NCBI GenBank assembly: GCA_003184365.1
Contig: NKYR01000011.1
Span: 124,001 to 188,000, forward strand
Reading direction: 5' to 3'
Source of the DNA: Evernia prunastri
Taxonomy: Eukaryota; Ascomycota; Lecanoromycetes; Lecanorales; Parmeliaceae
DNA length: 64,000 nt
This document shows, piece after piece, positions 23,784 to 35,250 of this stretch. The notes under the pieces were generated by a model, which was given only the letters and a program-made list of their open reading frames with translations, was not told where the DNA came from and did not search any database. Position numbers and translations under genes: made by a program. Within the stretch, counting starts at the first letter, position 1; the number at the start of each line of letters is the position of its first letter.

Positions 23784-24664
23784 ATGGCACAAGCAGAGAT
23801 GGTAATCCAGGGTCAGTAGATAGTGTCTCTAATTAGATTGTTTCTCCTTCTAACGTGCAACAGGTGTGCAGGATGCGACCCAGGCAGTCGTTGGAGTCGC
23901 GGACGCTGCTGCACACATCATGGACGTTGCGCGGGACGAAGCAGCTAAATGTAAAGAAGCCGCCAGAAACGACGATAACGAGTTCAATATCCGCAAGAAC
24001 TTTCTCGAAAATGCGGTCAACTCCATCAAAACGGCCACATGCGGACAGTACAACATCGTTATCGCAACGGATCAACAAAGGGACGATTTCCAGAATCTGA
24101 AGGGCCAGATTCTGCCTATGGACCTTCTCGACGTGGAAGTATCCAAAGGGAAAATCGTCAATTTCGAAGTCTACGTATTCGAAACAGGCAATTACCTCAG
24201 ACACGGGAAATACGAACAAGATCACTGGTGGTACTTTGGGGAGTCAAAGAAATGGTACGACCCAATGGCTATGCATGTTGATTTCAACAATGCACAAAAG
24301 AAGCTTGACCCGGCTGCAATCAAGAAACAGCAGGACGACAAAAAGGCAGCGGACAAGACCGCAGCCGATGCCGCAGCTGCTGCAAAAGCGCAACAGGACA
24401 GAGCATCTGCAAGCAATGCGGCCGCGCTCAACACTGATGCGGCTGGGAAGGCCCAAACAGCGCAAGGTACAGCCGGGACCGTGGAAAGTCCTCCGGCAGC
24501 GAGCACACCAGCTGCTCCGGGATTCACAGATCGTGAGTCCATGACTGGGTCACTCGATGAAAGAAGAGTCTGCGTTGCTAACACTAAGTCAAGATCTCAT
24601 GTCCGCCGCCGCTGTTCCGATGATGTCGATGTTCATGGGAAATGCTGGGCTAAAGGCTAAGTAG
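23784..24664 (+). CDS. unknown Ala/Gln/Lys-rich protein
   Basis: Three exons (23784-23811, 23864-24532, 24594-24664) close to 255 aa. Both introns have good signals; the second contains GCTAAC. Residues 1-45 (VQDATQAVVGVADAAAHIMDVARDE) look like an amphipathic helix. Residues 50-150 form a compact, probably folded part (NIRKNFLENAVNSIKTATC, YNIVIATDQQRDDF, VNFEVYVFETGNYLRHGKY, WWYFGESKKWYDP). Residues 155-230 are Ala/Lys/Gln-rich coiled or disordered sequence, and the end is hydrophobic and Met-rich (MSAAAVPMMSMFMGNAG). No signal peptide. I do not recognise the family. The strong TATA box suggests regulated, possibly high, expression. The unspliced frame ends at the same region but with a charged nonsense tail. 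Confidence 0.75.
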
Positions 24665-24853
24665 ATTTCAAAAGCCAGAGATGTTGCAGTAATCGTGTCT
24701 TATGGGGACTGTAAGCATAACGGCGTTTTTTTGATTCTGAATCAGCGACCGTGCACGAGGCTATGACTTAGGGGCGTGTCCAAGTATAGCGGCTGTTTGT
24801 TGCGGCTGACTGGACGTCAAAGTGTATAAATCTAGCTTTTCTCATGTGCTTAC

Positions 24854-26087
24854 CTACCATTTCTGGGGTGCATTTACCACGGAACGGGAGAACACAGCGC
24901 TTGCTTCCTCTTGTTTTCGCTGTTTTTGTTTAGCATTGATACCGGTCCGGTCAGTGACTGGTGTCGCATCAATGATATTGTCGAAGGCATCATTGTCGCC
25001 GAAATCTGAGCCAGATTCTGAATCTGAATCTACCGGAACAGGTACCGTTCTTGCGATCTTTTCCGGCGGTTTTTTGCCTTTTGTGCTCGGGTTTGAGAAG
25101 GGTTTCGAGGCGAGCACTCGCCGTCGAAGCTCAGCCATCTCCTCTTCGTCGTCCTCTTCGTCGGACAGCGCTAATGGATCACCAACTTCAACCCCGCCAT
25201 CTTCGCCGTCCTCGTCATCACTTTTTGGAGCGTCGGAATCTTCGTCTTCGTCATCCGAGTCGATCACTGGTCGTCGATTCATGTTGCCTCCCTTCCATGC
25301 ATCTTCACCACCAGTGCCACCGTCTTCGACTCTGCTTTCTGAGTACTCGCGCTCAATCTTGGCTAGCCAAATTTCTTCTGCCTTCTTAACTTCTTCCTCA
25401 TTGGCACAGGCCGCATAGCGTTTCAGAAGCTGAGCATTGATTTCCAGGAATGGTTCACCATAGGAAAAATGTGCGAGTACCTCGTGTGCCCAGTCTTCAT
25501 GTCCGCAGATGAAGAAGCAAGCTGCAAGGGCTTCTGCGCAGTTCAATCGCCAGGGTCGTCCGTAGTTCACTGAATTGGCTGCAACAAGATATGGTACTGT
25601 CCAGTTTTGTCAGAAGATATAGTCATTTACCAGTGTAGGATAGCGCGTCAGACGTACATAGTCTTTCACACTTTCCACCAATCTTCCCCCAAGGAACCTC
25701 TTTAATCCTGACCCAAGAGCACTCAACCACAGCTGCCCCATACTGTTCCAGTAGCTCCTTATCTGCCGCCGAGACCACTTTCTTCGCATTAGGTCTTTGC
25801 CCATCATCAGCGTCCGTTCTGCCTCCCATGTGATTCCCAGATGCCTACGATATGACCACCCCTTGGAATTTCTGCCCAACTGACAACTCCCGCATGAGTC
25901 CGAAATGCATCAGCCTTTTCCCGGAGCATCTTTTGGGGTCGCATTGCTCTAGATCCCAACAGGCTGCTTTGAATGGCGGTCTTCGACTTTGGGCTTCTCG
26001 GTCTTCATGTTGAGGAGTGGGGCGGTGGCGCGGTGCATTTGAGTGCTTCTTGCCTTTGGCGGAGAAGCCGTCCTTTTTGTGACGCAT
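24854..26087 (-). CDS. tsr3: Tsr3, 18S rRNA aminocarboxypropyltransferase
   Basis: Three exons (26087-25849, 25794-25658, 25596-24854) close to 372 aa. Tsr3 transfers the 3-amino-3-carboxypropyl group of S-adenosylmethionine to the hypermodified pseudouridine of 18S rRNA during late 40S maturation. Visible motifs: WDLEQCDPKRCSGKRL near the N-terminus, then FQGVVISPNAKKVVSAADKE, GAAVVECSWVRIKEVPWGKI and ERLLPYLVAANSVNYGRPWR followed by LNCAEALAACFFICGHEDWA; these are the core SAM-binding and substrate blocks. The C-terminal 130 residues are an acidic, Ser/Asp/Glu-rich tail, common in fungal homologues. The N-terminus is basic (RHKKDGFSAKGKKHS). Both introns join motifs without gap, so the model is firm. 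Confidence 0.93.
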
Positions 26088-26388
26088 TCTCTTGAGATTA
26101 AGGTGTTAAAGTTCGGAGCTGTCTACAAACAGCCTCCCTGAGTAGATTCGTATCGGTGTGGGGATGCTCTAAGTGTTGCGGAAGTTGGATGCTTAAGGCA
26201 TGTTTAATGACATCCATGTGGCTAAACTCCGGGACGAGCGCGCCGCAGTGTATCAGGCTCACTCTTATGCAATCGTACTGCTTCTAAGGTTCTCAACCAG
26301 TATACACTCACTGTGACATTGAAGAGACCCTCTCACGGTAGTCTCGATCAGATCAGAGCACTACCTCGGAAGCCCGGGTGTCAAGATT

Positions 26389-28806
26389 ATGGAGGCTGCC
26401 TCGGCGAGGTACGCAGCCAGAGACCGCTTCGGGGGCTTTGGAGAGCCGGCGCAAACTCCGCTGCAAAGATATATTCGTAAGAATATGCACCAGGCGACCG
26501 AGCTGTAGGAATCTTGCTGATACAAGCAACTAGAGAATGCCGTTGACCCGCAAAATTACGAGCCAAATCTGGCCCTGGACCTTGAGATCTCGGACCTCAT
26601 CAATTCGAAGAAGGGCAATGCGTAAGGCGAAGTGGGCTTACGTTCCGATACGCCCGTGATTGATCATAAGCTAGGCCCCGAGAAGCTGCAGTAGCAATCG
26701 TCAATTACGTCAATCATAGGAATGCCAATGTATCATTACTTGCTCTTGCGGTACGGTGGGGCAATCCCGAGTCAGCACGATATCCAGCTGATGCAGTGGC
26801 AGCTTCTCGACATCTGCGTGAAGAACTGCGGGTACCCTTTCCATCTTCAGATCAGTACCAAAGAGTTTTTGAATGAGCTTGTCCGACGGTTTCCAGAACG
26901 ACCGCCTATACGGCCTTCCCGAGTTCAACTGAAGATTTTAGAGGCCATTGAGGAATGGCGGCAGACGATATGTCAAACGTCGCGATACAAGGAAGACTTG
27001 GGGTTTATACGGGATATGCATCGGCTGTTAAGCTACAAAGGCTACGTGTTTCCCGAAGTGCGAAGAGAGGATGCTGCGGTCTTGAACCCTAGCGATGTAA
27101 GAATGACCATTAGCATTAAGGAATCCTAACTAATCGTCCCCAGAACCTTCAATCAGCGGATGAAATGGAAGAGGAAGAAAAGGCAGCCCAATCTGCAAAG
27201 CTACAAGAGCTTATTCGAAGAGGAGGTCCTGAGGACCTTCAAGAAGCGAACCGACTAATGAAGGTCATGGCTGGCTACGACACGAAACATAAAACAGACT
27301 ACAGGGCAAAAGCGGCAGAGGAAGTGGGCAAAATCCAGCAGAAGGCGAGATTGCTAGAGGAGAGGTTACAGAACTTCAAAACTGGCGATATCGTCGCAGA
27401 GGGAGATATCTTCGAGGTATGGCTCGACAAACCCAGGAGAGAAACCAGCAGCTGATTTGGATCAGGAGCTCGCAAATGCCCTCCAAAGCGCCCAGCCAAA
27501 AATTCAAAAGATGTGCGAAGAAGAATCTGATGACCAGGAAGCCGTTGCAAAATTGTTCGAGATCAATGACAGCATACACCGAACTATCGAGAGGTACAAA
27601 CTCATCAAGAAAGGGGATGTTGATGGAGCTTCCAAAATCCCGCAAGGCACCCTCGGCACGTCGACAGGAGTCAGCAAGACTGCAGATAACGAGCTCTCTT
27701 TAATCGATTTTAGTGGTGATCCTGAACCTACCGCGAGCGCGAGCGGAAACGTTAATGGTTCCAGCGAGCAAAAAAATGCATCGTTGCAGGATGATCTCTT
27801 AGGTCTCTCGGTTCAAGATCAAGACTATGGGCAAGGGGGAGGTATTGCTCTCGGGTTCGGTGCAAATTCAAGTATACAAAGCCCTGTGGATGCTGTGTAA
27901 ATTTGCTGATCTCATCCATACAGACGTGCCTGGACCTTCGCTTCTATCATCAACCACACAGGACAGCTCTGCCAAAGCTTCTACGTCGATTACAACTCCT
28001 CAACCACAGCAAGCTCCTTTACCTGCTAAACCTAATTACGACCCCTTCAAATTCGTGACTAACTCTCTTCCGTCGTCCCGATCGACTACACCTGCACCTC
28101 CAACTCTCCTCCAAACACAGCAAGCAGCGAAACCCTCACAACCACCAACTGATCCTTTTGCCACCTTGTCATCGGTCGCTTCACGTACAGCATCCCCACT
28201 TCCAACTTCTCAAACATTGCAAAAGCCGAATCCTTCCCCATCTGCATCTTTGTTCGACTTTGCATCTCCAAAACCTGCAGTACCTCAAAGTCAGCCTCCA
28301 GCAAATACTCAACAAGCGACCAACGGTACGTCAGCTGACGATGACTGGAATTTTACCTCAGCGCTGCCGGATGACGGTTCCGAGCTTCCAGCTCATAATA
28401 ATTTGACTGTCTCGAATACCTCAGTGAGAATCGATTTTCGGGTAGAGAGACCCGAGAACTCTGATACTGCAATCTCGATCAGCGCCTCATTCTCCAATAA
28501 CACGCCTAATCTTGTTACAGAGTATACTCTCCAAGTCGCGGTAACCAAGGTAAACAGCACACGGAGTAAAGCATCACGTTATCTGCTGCTAACAGACTAT
28601 GATAGGCCTTCACGCTCAAGCTTACACCGCAGTCGGGGCGTACTTTACAAGCGAATCAAAAGAACGGGATTATACAGCATATAGTGCTCAACGGTGTGGC
28701 AAGAGGGCAAGCGAATTCTGCTAAGATACGCTGGAAAGCATCTTATAAGGTTGCGGGCGAATTACGGCAGGAACAAGGAGAGGTGCCTCCTTTGGGTATT
28801 GCTTGA
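26389..28806 (+). CDS. gga: GGA clathrin adaptor (VHS-GAT-GAE)
   Basis: Eight exons (26389-26476, 26534-26621, 26675-26750, 26803-27096, 27144-27416, 27466-27871, 27924-28549, 28606-28806) close to 683 aa. VHS domain: residues 1-180, with EPNLALDLEISDLINSKKGN and LLDICVKNCGYPFHLQISTK. GAT domain: about 200-330, with LQEANRLMKVMAGYD and AKLFEINDSIHRTIERYK; this binds Arf-GTP. Then a Ser/Pro/Gln-rich hinge with DLLGL and LFDF, clathrin-box-like and hydrophobic motifs. GAE (gamma-ear) domain: last about 120 residues, from DDWNFTSALPDD to GEVPPLGIA. GGAs sort cargo from the trans-Golgi to endosomes. The first three exons are too short to show as open frames; the ATG at 26389 gives a normal VHS start. 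Confidence 0.93.
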
Positions 28807-28856
28807 TATAGCAGCTATGTTTGTGTATAGAATTTCTCGAATGTAAGGGGTATGCC

Positions 28857-29548
28857 TTACCACCCTTTTACAATGCTCAAATACAGCCTTGTTCCAACAA
28901 AGCCAGTTTGTTGATCAGCCGCCTCTGGGAACTCGAGAATATACCCAGCAGCCTTCTGCTCTGACACCGTACAGTCGCCCTTCCGCAGCTCGAAACCCGC
29001 AGACCCAGGCAGATTATTGCTCCACTTGCGCATATGTTTCCCAAGAGACGCAGCCACACCCCTGTCTCACACATGATACGTCAACGCAGACGCCCCCCAG
29101 GGGTCCAAAATCATGTTAATAACGGGGAGGATATCTCTGACTATCTCACTTTTGATATACGCTACCGGGGACGGGGTCATCGAACTTAGCATGGTTCGGC
29201 GTTTTGAGTTTGTTGAAGGATGATATCGATGGAGGCTCGTAAGCTGTCGCTGGGCAGGTTGGGCTCGGAAAAGGAGCGAAAGGCTGCTAGGTAGCGGTTC
29301 TGGGTCCACGGAACGTCAAAGGGTTCCGGAAAGATCGCCGAGGGTTGCATTAACGGGGTGTCTGGGCAGGCTTTATCAATAGCCTGCAAGATTATGGAGA
29401 TTAGGTGGGGGGGAGAAGCTTACGACGAGGCACCGTTCGTGTCGATTATAGAGCAATGTCCGACACAATTTGCGGGAGACCGGACGTATCTGCAAGATGG
29501 AAGAGTGCCAATTGCGGTGTCAGTGCCGAAGCTTACTAGAGGTGAGCT
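28857..29548 (-). pseudogene. coding-like relic with frame breaks, family not recognised
   Basis: Successive minus-strand segments look coding but lie in different frames. One reads DTSGLPQIVSDIAL (about 29490-29445). The next, CLVAIDKACPDTPLMQPSAI, runs on to SFSEPNLPSDSLRASIDIIL, with an apparent GTAAGC...TGCAG intron at about 29423-29384. A third reads AYIKSEIVRDILPVINMILD plus PWGASALTYHV. The last is GKHMRKWSNNLPGSAGFELR, continuing to TGFVGTRLYLSIVKGW and a stop at 28857. The shifts fall inside short exonic stretches where no intron fits, for example around 29170-29200 between FDDPVPGS and VAYIKSE. It may be a decayed gene or a real gene with indel errors. I cannot name the family. It sits between the convergent GGA stop and the kinase stop. 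Confidence 0.4.
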
Positions 29549-30385
29549 CTACCCCAACGGCCGTCCATCATGCGTCTTCAATAAGCTGATCATGATATCC
29601 ACCGCCCAGCTCAATGTCTGGCCCACTTCCACGTTCATCGTCTCTTGCAACGCACTCCGCCGCTCACTGCACGCCTTCCTATCAATGTTCCCCTCTACAT
29701 TCCCATCTTCAAAGAGATCCGCATGCTGCTCCACATAGTTCCGCCACACCATTTTCTCGAAGTAATCTTCCGTCTTCCAGAACTCCCCCTCCTTAGCCTC
29801 AGCCCCGTAGGAGGGCCTTGTCAGCCTCCTACGCCTCGCTTCTTGATGATCCAATCTTACAAACAGCTTGCCATCCAGCCTCCTCCGAACATCGGACGAG
29901 TGGTACAGCAGGAACCCTTCCATAATCACAATAGAGTATTTTGCATCTCCTAGCTGTTCAGAAACCTTGTCTTTCAACTGCTTCAAGGTATCCTTCGGTA
30001 CTATCCGCAACGCCCTCGCTTCCTGATCCGGGAAGACGTTGGATTGCCAGCTCCTAAAGTTCTCCGGCGGCTTTCCCCCATTCGCCTTCACGTAGTCCAA
30101 TGTTTCAACCAAATTCTCAAAATCCACACCCCTCGGTCCATCTGCATCGATGTAGCCGTTGCAGGTGGGTATAAGGCTGATATCCTTGCAGAAATCGTCG
30201 CCGTGGAGGAGAAGCTGGACGTGTGGAGTAAAGACAATGGAGAGCAGGTGAGCGAGGGTAGTTTTGCCTGCGGAGGAAGGACCGGAGATGCCTAGTAGGA
30301 AGACGGGGGGGTTATTCGATGCCGTGGGCTGGCCGGTTGTTGGAGGCTCCGTCAAAGATCTAGACAGCTGACAGAAGTCGTTCAC
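29549..30385 (-). CDS. P-loop kinase, nicotinamide riboside kinase-like
   Basis: Single exon, 278 aa. Walker A reads GISGPSSAGKTTLAHLL at about residues 33-49. It is followed by LLHGDDFCKDISLIPTCNGY and DADGPRGVDFENL, the acceptor-binding layout of nicotinamide riboside kinases and related uridine-kinase-fold enzymes. SIVIMEGFLLYHSSDVRRRL is the Walker B-like strand, and RLDHQEARRRRLTRPSYG is a lid region rich in Arg. Such enzymes phosphorylate nicotinamide riboside in NAD+ salvage; substrate assignment is by similarity only. Length exceeds the roughly 240 aa of yeast Nrk1. A further 3' exon via a GTAGAG donor at about 29552 is conceivable but not convincing. Confidence 0.75.
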   Translation of the reverse strand: MNDFCQLSRSLTEPPTTGQPTASNNPPVFLLGISGPSSAGKTTLAHLLSIVFTPHVQLLLHGDDFCKDISLIPTCNGYIDADGPRGVDFENLVETLDYVKANGGKPPENFRSWQSNVFPDQEARALRIVPKDTLKQLKDKVSEQLGDAKYSIVIMEGFLLYHSSDVRRRLDGKLFVRLDHQEARRRRLTRPSYGAEAKEGEFWKTEDYFEKMVWRNYVEQHADLFEDGNVEGNIDRKACSERRSALQETMNVEVGQTLSWAVDIMISLLKTHDGRPLG

Positions 30386-30656
30386 ATTGTCTATCTACCT
30401 TGCCGGGCCGCTGAACCCTGTCATGTCTTTCGTTGAGAGAAGCAGTGAACAGGGTCTATCAAAGATCTTCGAGGAGATTTTGGTTAGCCCAGCGAAGGTT
30501 AGAAAACAGGTAGGTACCTTAGCCAATCAATCAATCCAATCCAATCAGCAAATACGCTAGCTTCAGCTCTAGCTCAGCCTTACAGGTTTCAATATCAATG
30601 AATCCTTTCCCAAATTCGCCAACGTACATCCCGGACCGCGAAGATAGTAGCCATGA

Positions 30657-33600
30657 ATGCCGCCTGTGCTGCGATCTGCTTTGATTTTACGGGTCAAGTC
30701 CGAGCTTTTGAGTACTGTAACGGCGCTTAATGCACCCTCGCGACGTCACGATGTGAGTGTTCATTCAGGGAGGCTTTGATCTTCGGCCAGCGCTTGGATC
30801 ATTACTAACAGCTACAGGTGGGCGCATTATGGTGCCACAAAGGCGGCGAAAAATCACAGCTTTTCAAGACGCCCAATCGAACCCTTTTCGAGCTTCATGC
30901 CGGGCGACAAGATCCTCAATTACCTGCCAATCTATTGCTTGCGGACGAGAAGCCTGCACCACGATCAGGTCCACTGGGAAACTTCACTACATCAGAAGAC
31001 CTCATAGCTGCTCTAGGACCCGTGGGTCTCCAGTATATTGACCCGCAGGAAACCAAAGACAAGGTGGATTTATCTTACATCAGGAATCCAATGCTTCTTG
31101 CTTTGGACAGAAAAGAAGCCATCAAAGAAGCTAGGGATGCGGAAAAAGAGGCAAAGATCATCCGTGAGGTGGCAACTCGTCAAATAGCGTTGAAAGACTT
31201 GCTTGTTCAATACCTACGGCATGTGGACCCTATCCTCAAATATCAAGCTCGTCTCGAGAATCCGAATTCTGCAAGTAAAGAGTTGGACGACGCATTACTG
31301 AAGGTTTTTAGCGACGAGAATGCCAGGTGGCTGAGTCGCAGAGGGTGGGACGTAACGGACTTGATGAATTGGACCTGGGTTTTGACCAGCGAGACGACCG
31401 AAAGGGCAGCGACACGACTATTAGCGGTTGCTCATCAGGGGTTCACAAACTTTAGAGGTGGGAGGTTAATTCCTCAGTTCGTATTCACCTTTTTACTTCG
31501 TCGACGAAATCCAAGTGCACAGGCACTGAGGTCTTTGTTGATCTACGCTTGGGAATTGATGAAGGGGTCCGAAAGTTTGCTGGAGCAGCTACCTCCATTT
31601 GACAAAATCGCGAGTGAAGTGCTGCAAGGTGAAAGCCTCAAAAGTGCTCGCAAAATCAGAAGTCCACAAGATCACGAGTTCGGAATGAGGGAAAACATCT
31701 TCATGATTATTATTATCAGGCTGTTACGTTCTGCTCGCAAGGTCTGGCCAGCAGCTTGCGCTAGTATCGTAGCGTTAACCAACCAGTATTTGGACGGCCT
31801 CAATTTTCGCGAAGGTGTCTCACAAAGGACCATACTAACATCGGAAGACACAGCGCAGCTCTCTTACATGTATAATACGCTCTTGAAATTGGTAGCACTC
31901 CCAGCGTCACTAGCGCCTTTCCAATCCACATTTCACCAACAACATGCGCAATTCAGTCTTTTGAGAAGGATGAATGAGTTCCAACCCCCTTTGATCGTCG
32001 ACAGAAGAGGATATCGCGCTGTTGTCAGCATGCAGCTTAGGCATAAAAAGACGTTGAAGGAGCGCGAATGGGCGCAAATGAAAGCAAGGTCATGGCCTCC
32101 CTGGAAAGAAGAAAAACTCGGCATAGACGCTAAAATTGGTGTGGATTATGGAATCAGTCGGGCTTTGGAAGCTCTGAGGCGATCTTGGGAAGCGGGATAT
32201 TCTCCCGATGATTGGGATGCTGCGAGCTCGATCCTTGCAGGCTGGGATACCGATGGGAGCCCCACTATACAGACGCGTGCAGTCCATGCGGTCCACAGTC
32301 CTCATGAGCGTCGTACCAAAGACGCTCAGATCTGGGTCTCTCGAATACGATCGACAAGGACTCTCGACGAAGCTTGGTCTTGCTTCTTGTCGTTTAAGGA
32401 TCAAGAACCTAAACCTTCAGGAGCATTCTATGTGTACCATCAAATGTTTGAGAAGATTGTGTATGATGCCAAAAGATCTCCAATTGAGAACGACAGCCGT
32501 AATTCGACATGCTTTCCAGATCAGCAGCCATCTTTGCCTGGTGATGGTCTAGAGGTGTTGGTTGCTCCCGAGTCTCCTCGGGAAGCAGTCTATGTTCGTA
32601 GGCCGCCACCGACCATCGACGAATTCGTCGAAATGATGGCCAAGGATAATATTAAGCCCACTAACAGGTTATTAAGCACCATGCTTACGAATGCGCCGAC
32701 TCTCGAACGTGGTCTACAATATCTTGAAGCAAGTACAATGCCGAAGACACACATACTGGCTTTGAGTGATGAGAAGCTACCGAGGACCCCTGAGGCTCAA
32801 GCTGCACTCGAATCAATCCCGCCATACCTTTTCTCTGCTTTCATTAAGCTCTTGACTCGATTTCCGCCGAGAAGGCTTAATAAGACAAATTCGGACCAGC
32901 ACGATTTTGTGCAAATCCCGTCAGATTCAGCACAGCATTTACAGATTACGACTTCGCCAGGTTCTATTCTTACAAATCCGCTTGTCAAGGCTATTCAGCT
33001 TGTGCTTGTACGAAAACCGCGGTATCGACCTGCATGGTATAACCTTTTTCGAGCGCTCTCTAGTCCCAGAGTCGTAGCAGATGTGGTCTCGACATATATA
33101 GACCAAGATTTTCAGGACATCAAGACTTGGCAGATTACTTGTCATCTTTTGAATGAAATGTTCGAGATCGATTTGGCCTTGGATCTTGATGGATTTCAGC
33201 TACTCTGCCTCGGACTAGAAAAGGCAATTTTCGCCAGTGAAAGACTGGCCAGGAACCCACACACTCTGCGAAGAAACAATGATCCTGGGAATGATACGGG
33301 ACCCTACGTGGATCACATACTCTCCAAAGGTCTCCCCCTTCTTAAAGAGATTTTCAAGGACGTCGTCAGATCGACTTTGATGCAAGAAGAGATACCTGCT
33401 TCTCTTATGGAAGAGAAATCAGAGATCCAGGCATCTGTTGAGGCGCAGGGCGTATCGGACCCTGATGACGTTAACAAAGACATCGAAGAAGACACTGAAG
33501 ATGGATTTGAGACGAAAGCCAGAGGGTTTTTACCTCCAGGCTGTTTGCTTCCAAAGATGCTTGAGGTTCCTCATCCCGCTTGTCTTCATGGGTTCGTACG

Positions 33601-33964
33601 AGTCCTCGGACTTCGTAGAGATTACGACGGCCTCCTGGACTTAATAGAATGGATGTCCCTCTATGCCGATGATATTAACACCGTCATTGACGAAAAAAAT
33701 AACGGACATATAATGATGCGGCGTTGCCTGACCGCAATTCGCGTGTTCATGGAACGAAGCTGGATAATTCTAGAGAAGAGAGAGGCTGAGGCTCAAGGAG
33801 AAGACCCAAGCACCATACGCGACGAGCAAGAGATGAAAGCAGAACCTGCTCCAGCCGCAGTTGTGAGAGCAGTTCAAGAGATTGTGAGACAAAATAAGAA
33901 ATGGGGCGGTTGGCCTGAATCTCGTGAGGTTGTGCAGTATTGTGCGAATGGCAAGTTCATATAG
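30657..33964 (+). CDS. large mitochondrial helical protein (PPR-like), uncharacterised
   Basis: Two exons (30657-30752 and 30818-33964), joined by a 65-nt intron with ACTAAC branch point, give about 1080 aa in phase 0. The upstream ATG was chosen because its frame gives MPPVLRSALILRVKSELL followed by a basic stretch (APSRRHD), a typical mitochondrial presequence, and leads directly into VGALWCHKGGEKSQLF. The rest is almost entirely alpha-helical with recurring blocks such as ALRSLLIYAWELMKG, ALEALRRSWEAGYSPDDW and TIDEFVEMMAKDNIKPTNRL, which resemble pentatricopeptide-type helical pairs (the last ends in the usual IKP turn). An acidic linker precedes a C-terminal helical section. Probably a mitochondrial gene-expression factor of the fungal PPR class; exact identity is unknown. 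Confidence 0.78.
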
Positions 33965-34149
33965 CTATAGACGTGGTGAACATCTAAAACGCCACCTTAT
34001 AGACATCCAGTATTTACCAAAACATGGCTAGTCTGACAAACGTATGCTCTTCAATTGATATCAGAAACTTGACGGCGTTCAAGCAGCAACATAGAAGAAT
34101 CCAATCCAAACACAATTCCCGACTCCTCACTCTTAGATAAACGACAAAC

Positions 34150-35250
34150 ATGCGTCCCCCGCGACACCACACCCTCTACATCCACATCCAAAAACCACTA
34201 TTCGTCACCCTCCCCCCTCTCAGACAATCTCCGCACCGCCACATCCGCCTCTCCTCCACGGCCCCTCCCCCCTCCCTGATAAGAACCCACAACATCCCCG
34301 CCCCGCACCTCGGCCACATCCGCGTCCTCAGTCTCGACAACCCCCGCAGCCGCAATGCCATCTCCCGCCAACTGCTCTCGGAGCTCTCGCGCGAAATAGA
34401 CACCGTGAAGGAAGAAGCGGAGGATGAGTTGGCGCGGAAAGCGAGAGGGGAGGATGGGCCGGTGATAGGAGCGGGGACGCGCGTGCTCATACTCGCGAGC
34501 GAAGTGGACGAGTGTTTCTGCGCCGGCGCGGACCTGAAAGAGCGGAAGGAGATGAGTGCGAAAGAGTACGTAGTCTCCACCTCCTATCTGTCCCTCCAAT
34601 CGTACCCCCTCTCCTCTCGCCCAAATCACCAGGATCCCCAAACCGCTGACCCCCTTCTTCTCCCACCCCGCAGAACCAACGACTTCCTCTCCACCCTGCG
34701 CGCAACCCTAACCGCCCTCTCCGCCCTCCCCATCCCCACCATCAGCGCCGTCTCCTCCCTCGCCCTCGGCGGCGGTCTCGAGCTCGCCCTCGCGACCACC
34801 TTCCGCGTCTTCGCCTCCACCGCCCTCGTCGGCCTGCCCGAGACGCGACTCGCCATCATCCCCGGCGCGGGCGGCACGTACCGGCTGCGGCGGCTGATCG
34901 GGGAAACGCGCGCGCTGGAGATGATACTGACGGGGAGGCGGGTGGGCGGCGGGGAGGCGGGGATGATGGGGCTCTGCGAGCGGGTGGTGGAGACGGGGCC
35001 GGCGGGGTTCACGGGTGGCAAGGCGTGGCGGAGGGAGGTTCGGGAGAAGGTGCTGGAGGGGGCGGTGGGGTTGGGAAGGGAGATTTGCGAGGGGGGGCCT
35101 GGGGCTGTGGGGGCGGCGGTGAGGGCGGTGAAGGGGGGGACGGGGGAGGCGGAGGGGAGGGAGTATGCGGGTGTGGTGGGGATGGGGGATCGGGATGAGG
35201 CGCTGAGGGCTTTTGGGGAGAAGAGGAAGGCGGGTTTTAGGGGGAGGTGA
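34150..35250 (+). CDS. enoyl-CoA hydratase/isomerase family protein (mitochondrial, AUH-like)
   Basis: Two exons (34150-34565, 34674-35250) give 330 aa. The intron can also be read through, but splicing gives EMSAKETNDFLSTLRATL, which matches the crotonase helix; the unspliced reading inserts a 36-residue Ser/Pro stretch. The N-terminus (MRPPRHHTLYIHIQKPL through RHIRLSSTAP) is a mitochondrial-type presequence. Crotonase motifs: NPRSRNAISRQLLSEL; CAGADLKERK as the first oxyanion-hole loop; ALGGGLELALATTFRV as the second, with catalytic Glu; and GLPETRLAIIPGAGGTYRL with the second catalytic Glu. Both Glu residues are kept, so hydratase activity is expected; the closest named group is methylglutaconyl-CoA hydratase (leucine breakdown). 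The C-terminal third is unusually Gly-rich and GC-rich. Confidence 0.88.
   Translation: MRPPRHHTLYIHIQKPLFVTLPPLRQSPHRHIRLSSTAPPPSLIRTHNIPAPHLGHIRVLSLDNPRSRNAISRQLLSELSREIDTVKEEAEDELARKARGEDGPVIGAGTRVLILASEVDECFCAGADLKERKEMSAKEYVVSTSYLSLQSYPLSSRPNHQDPQTADPLLLPPRRTNDFLSTLRATLTALSALPIPTISAVSSLALGGGLELALATTFRVFASTALVGLPETRLAIIPGAGGTYRLRRLIGETRALEMILTGRRVGGGEAGMMGLCERVVETGPAGFTGGKAWRREVREKVLEGAVGLGREICEGGPGAVGAAVRAVKGGTGEAEGREYAGVVGMGDRDEALRAFGEKRKAGFRGR

Noticed and set aside
29445..29552. Extra 3' exon of the nicotinamide riboside kinase-like gene
   Set aside because: A GTAGAG donor and CTTGCAG acceptor exist, but the added residues (YVRSPANCVGHCSIIDTNGA) do not resemble the family and overlap the neighbouring relic.
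34566..34673. Reading through the enoyl-CoA hydratase intron
   Set aside because: The frame is open, but the inserted residues break the crotonase helix and good donor and acceptor sites are present.
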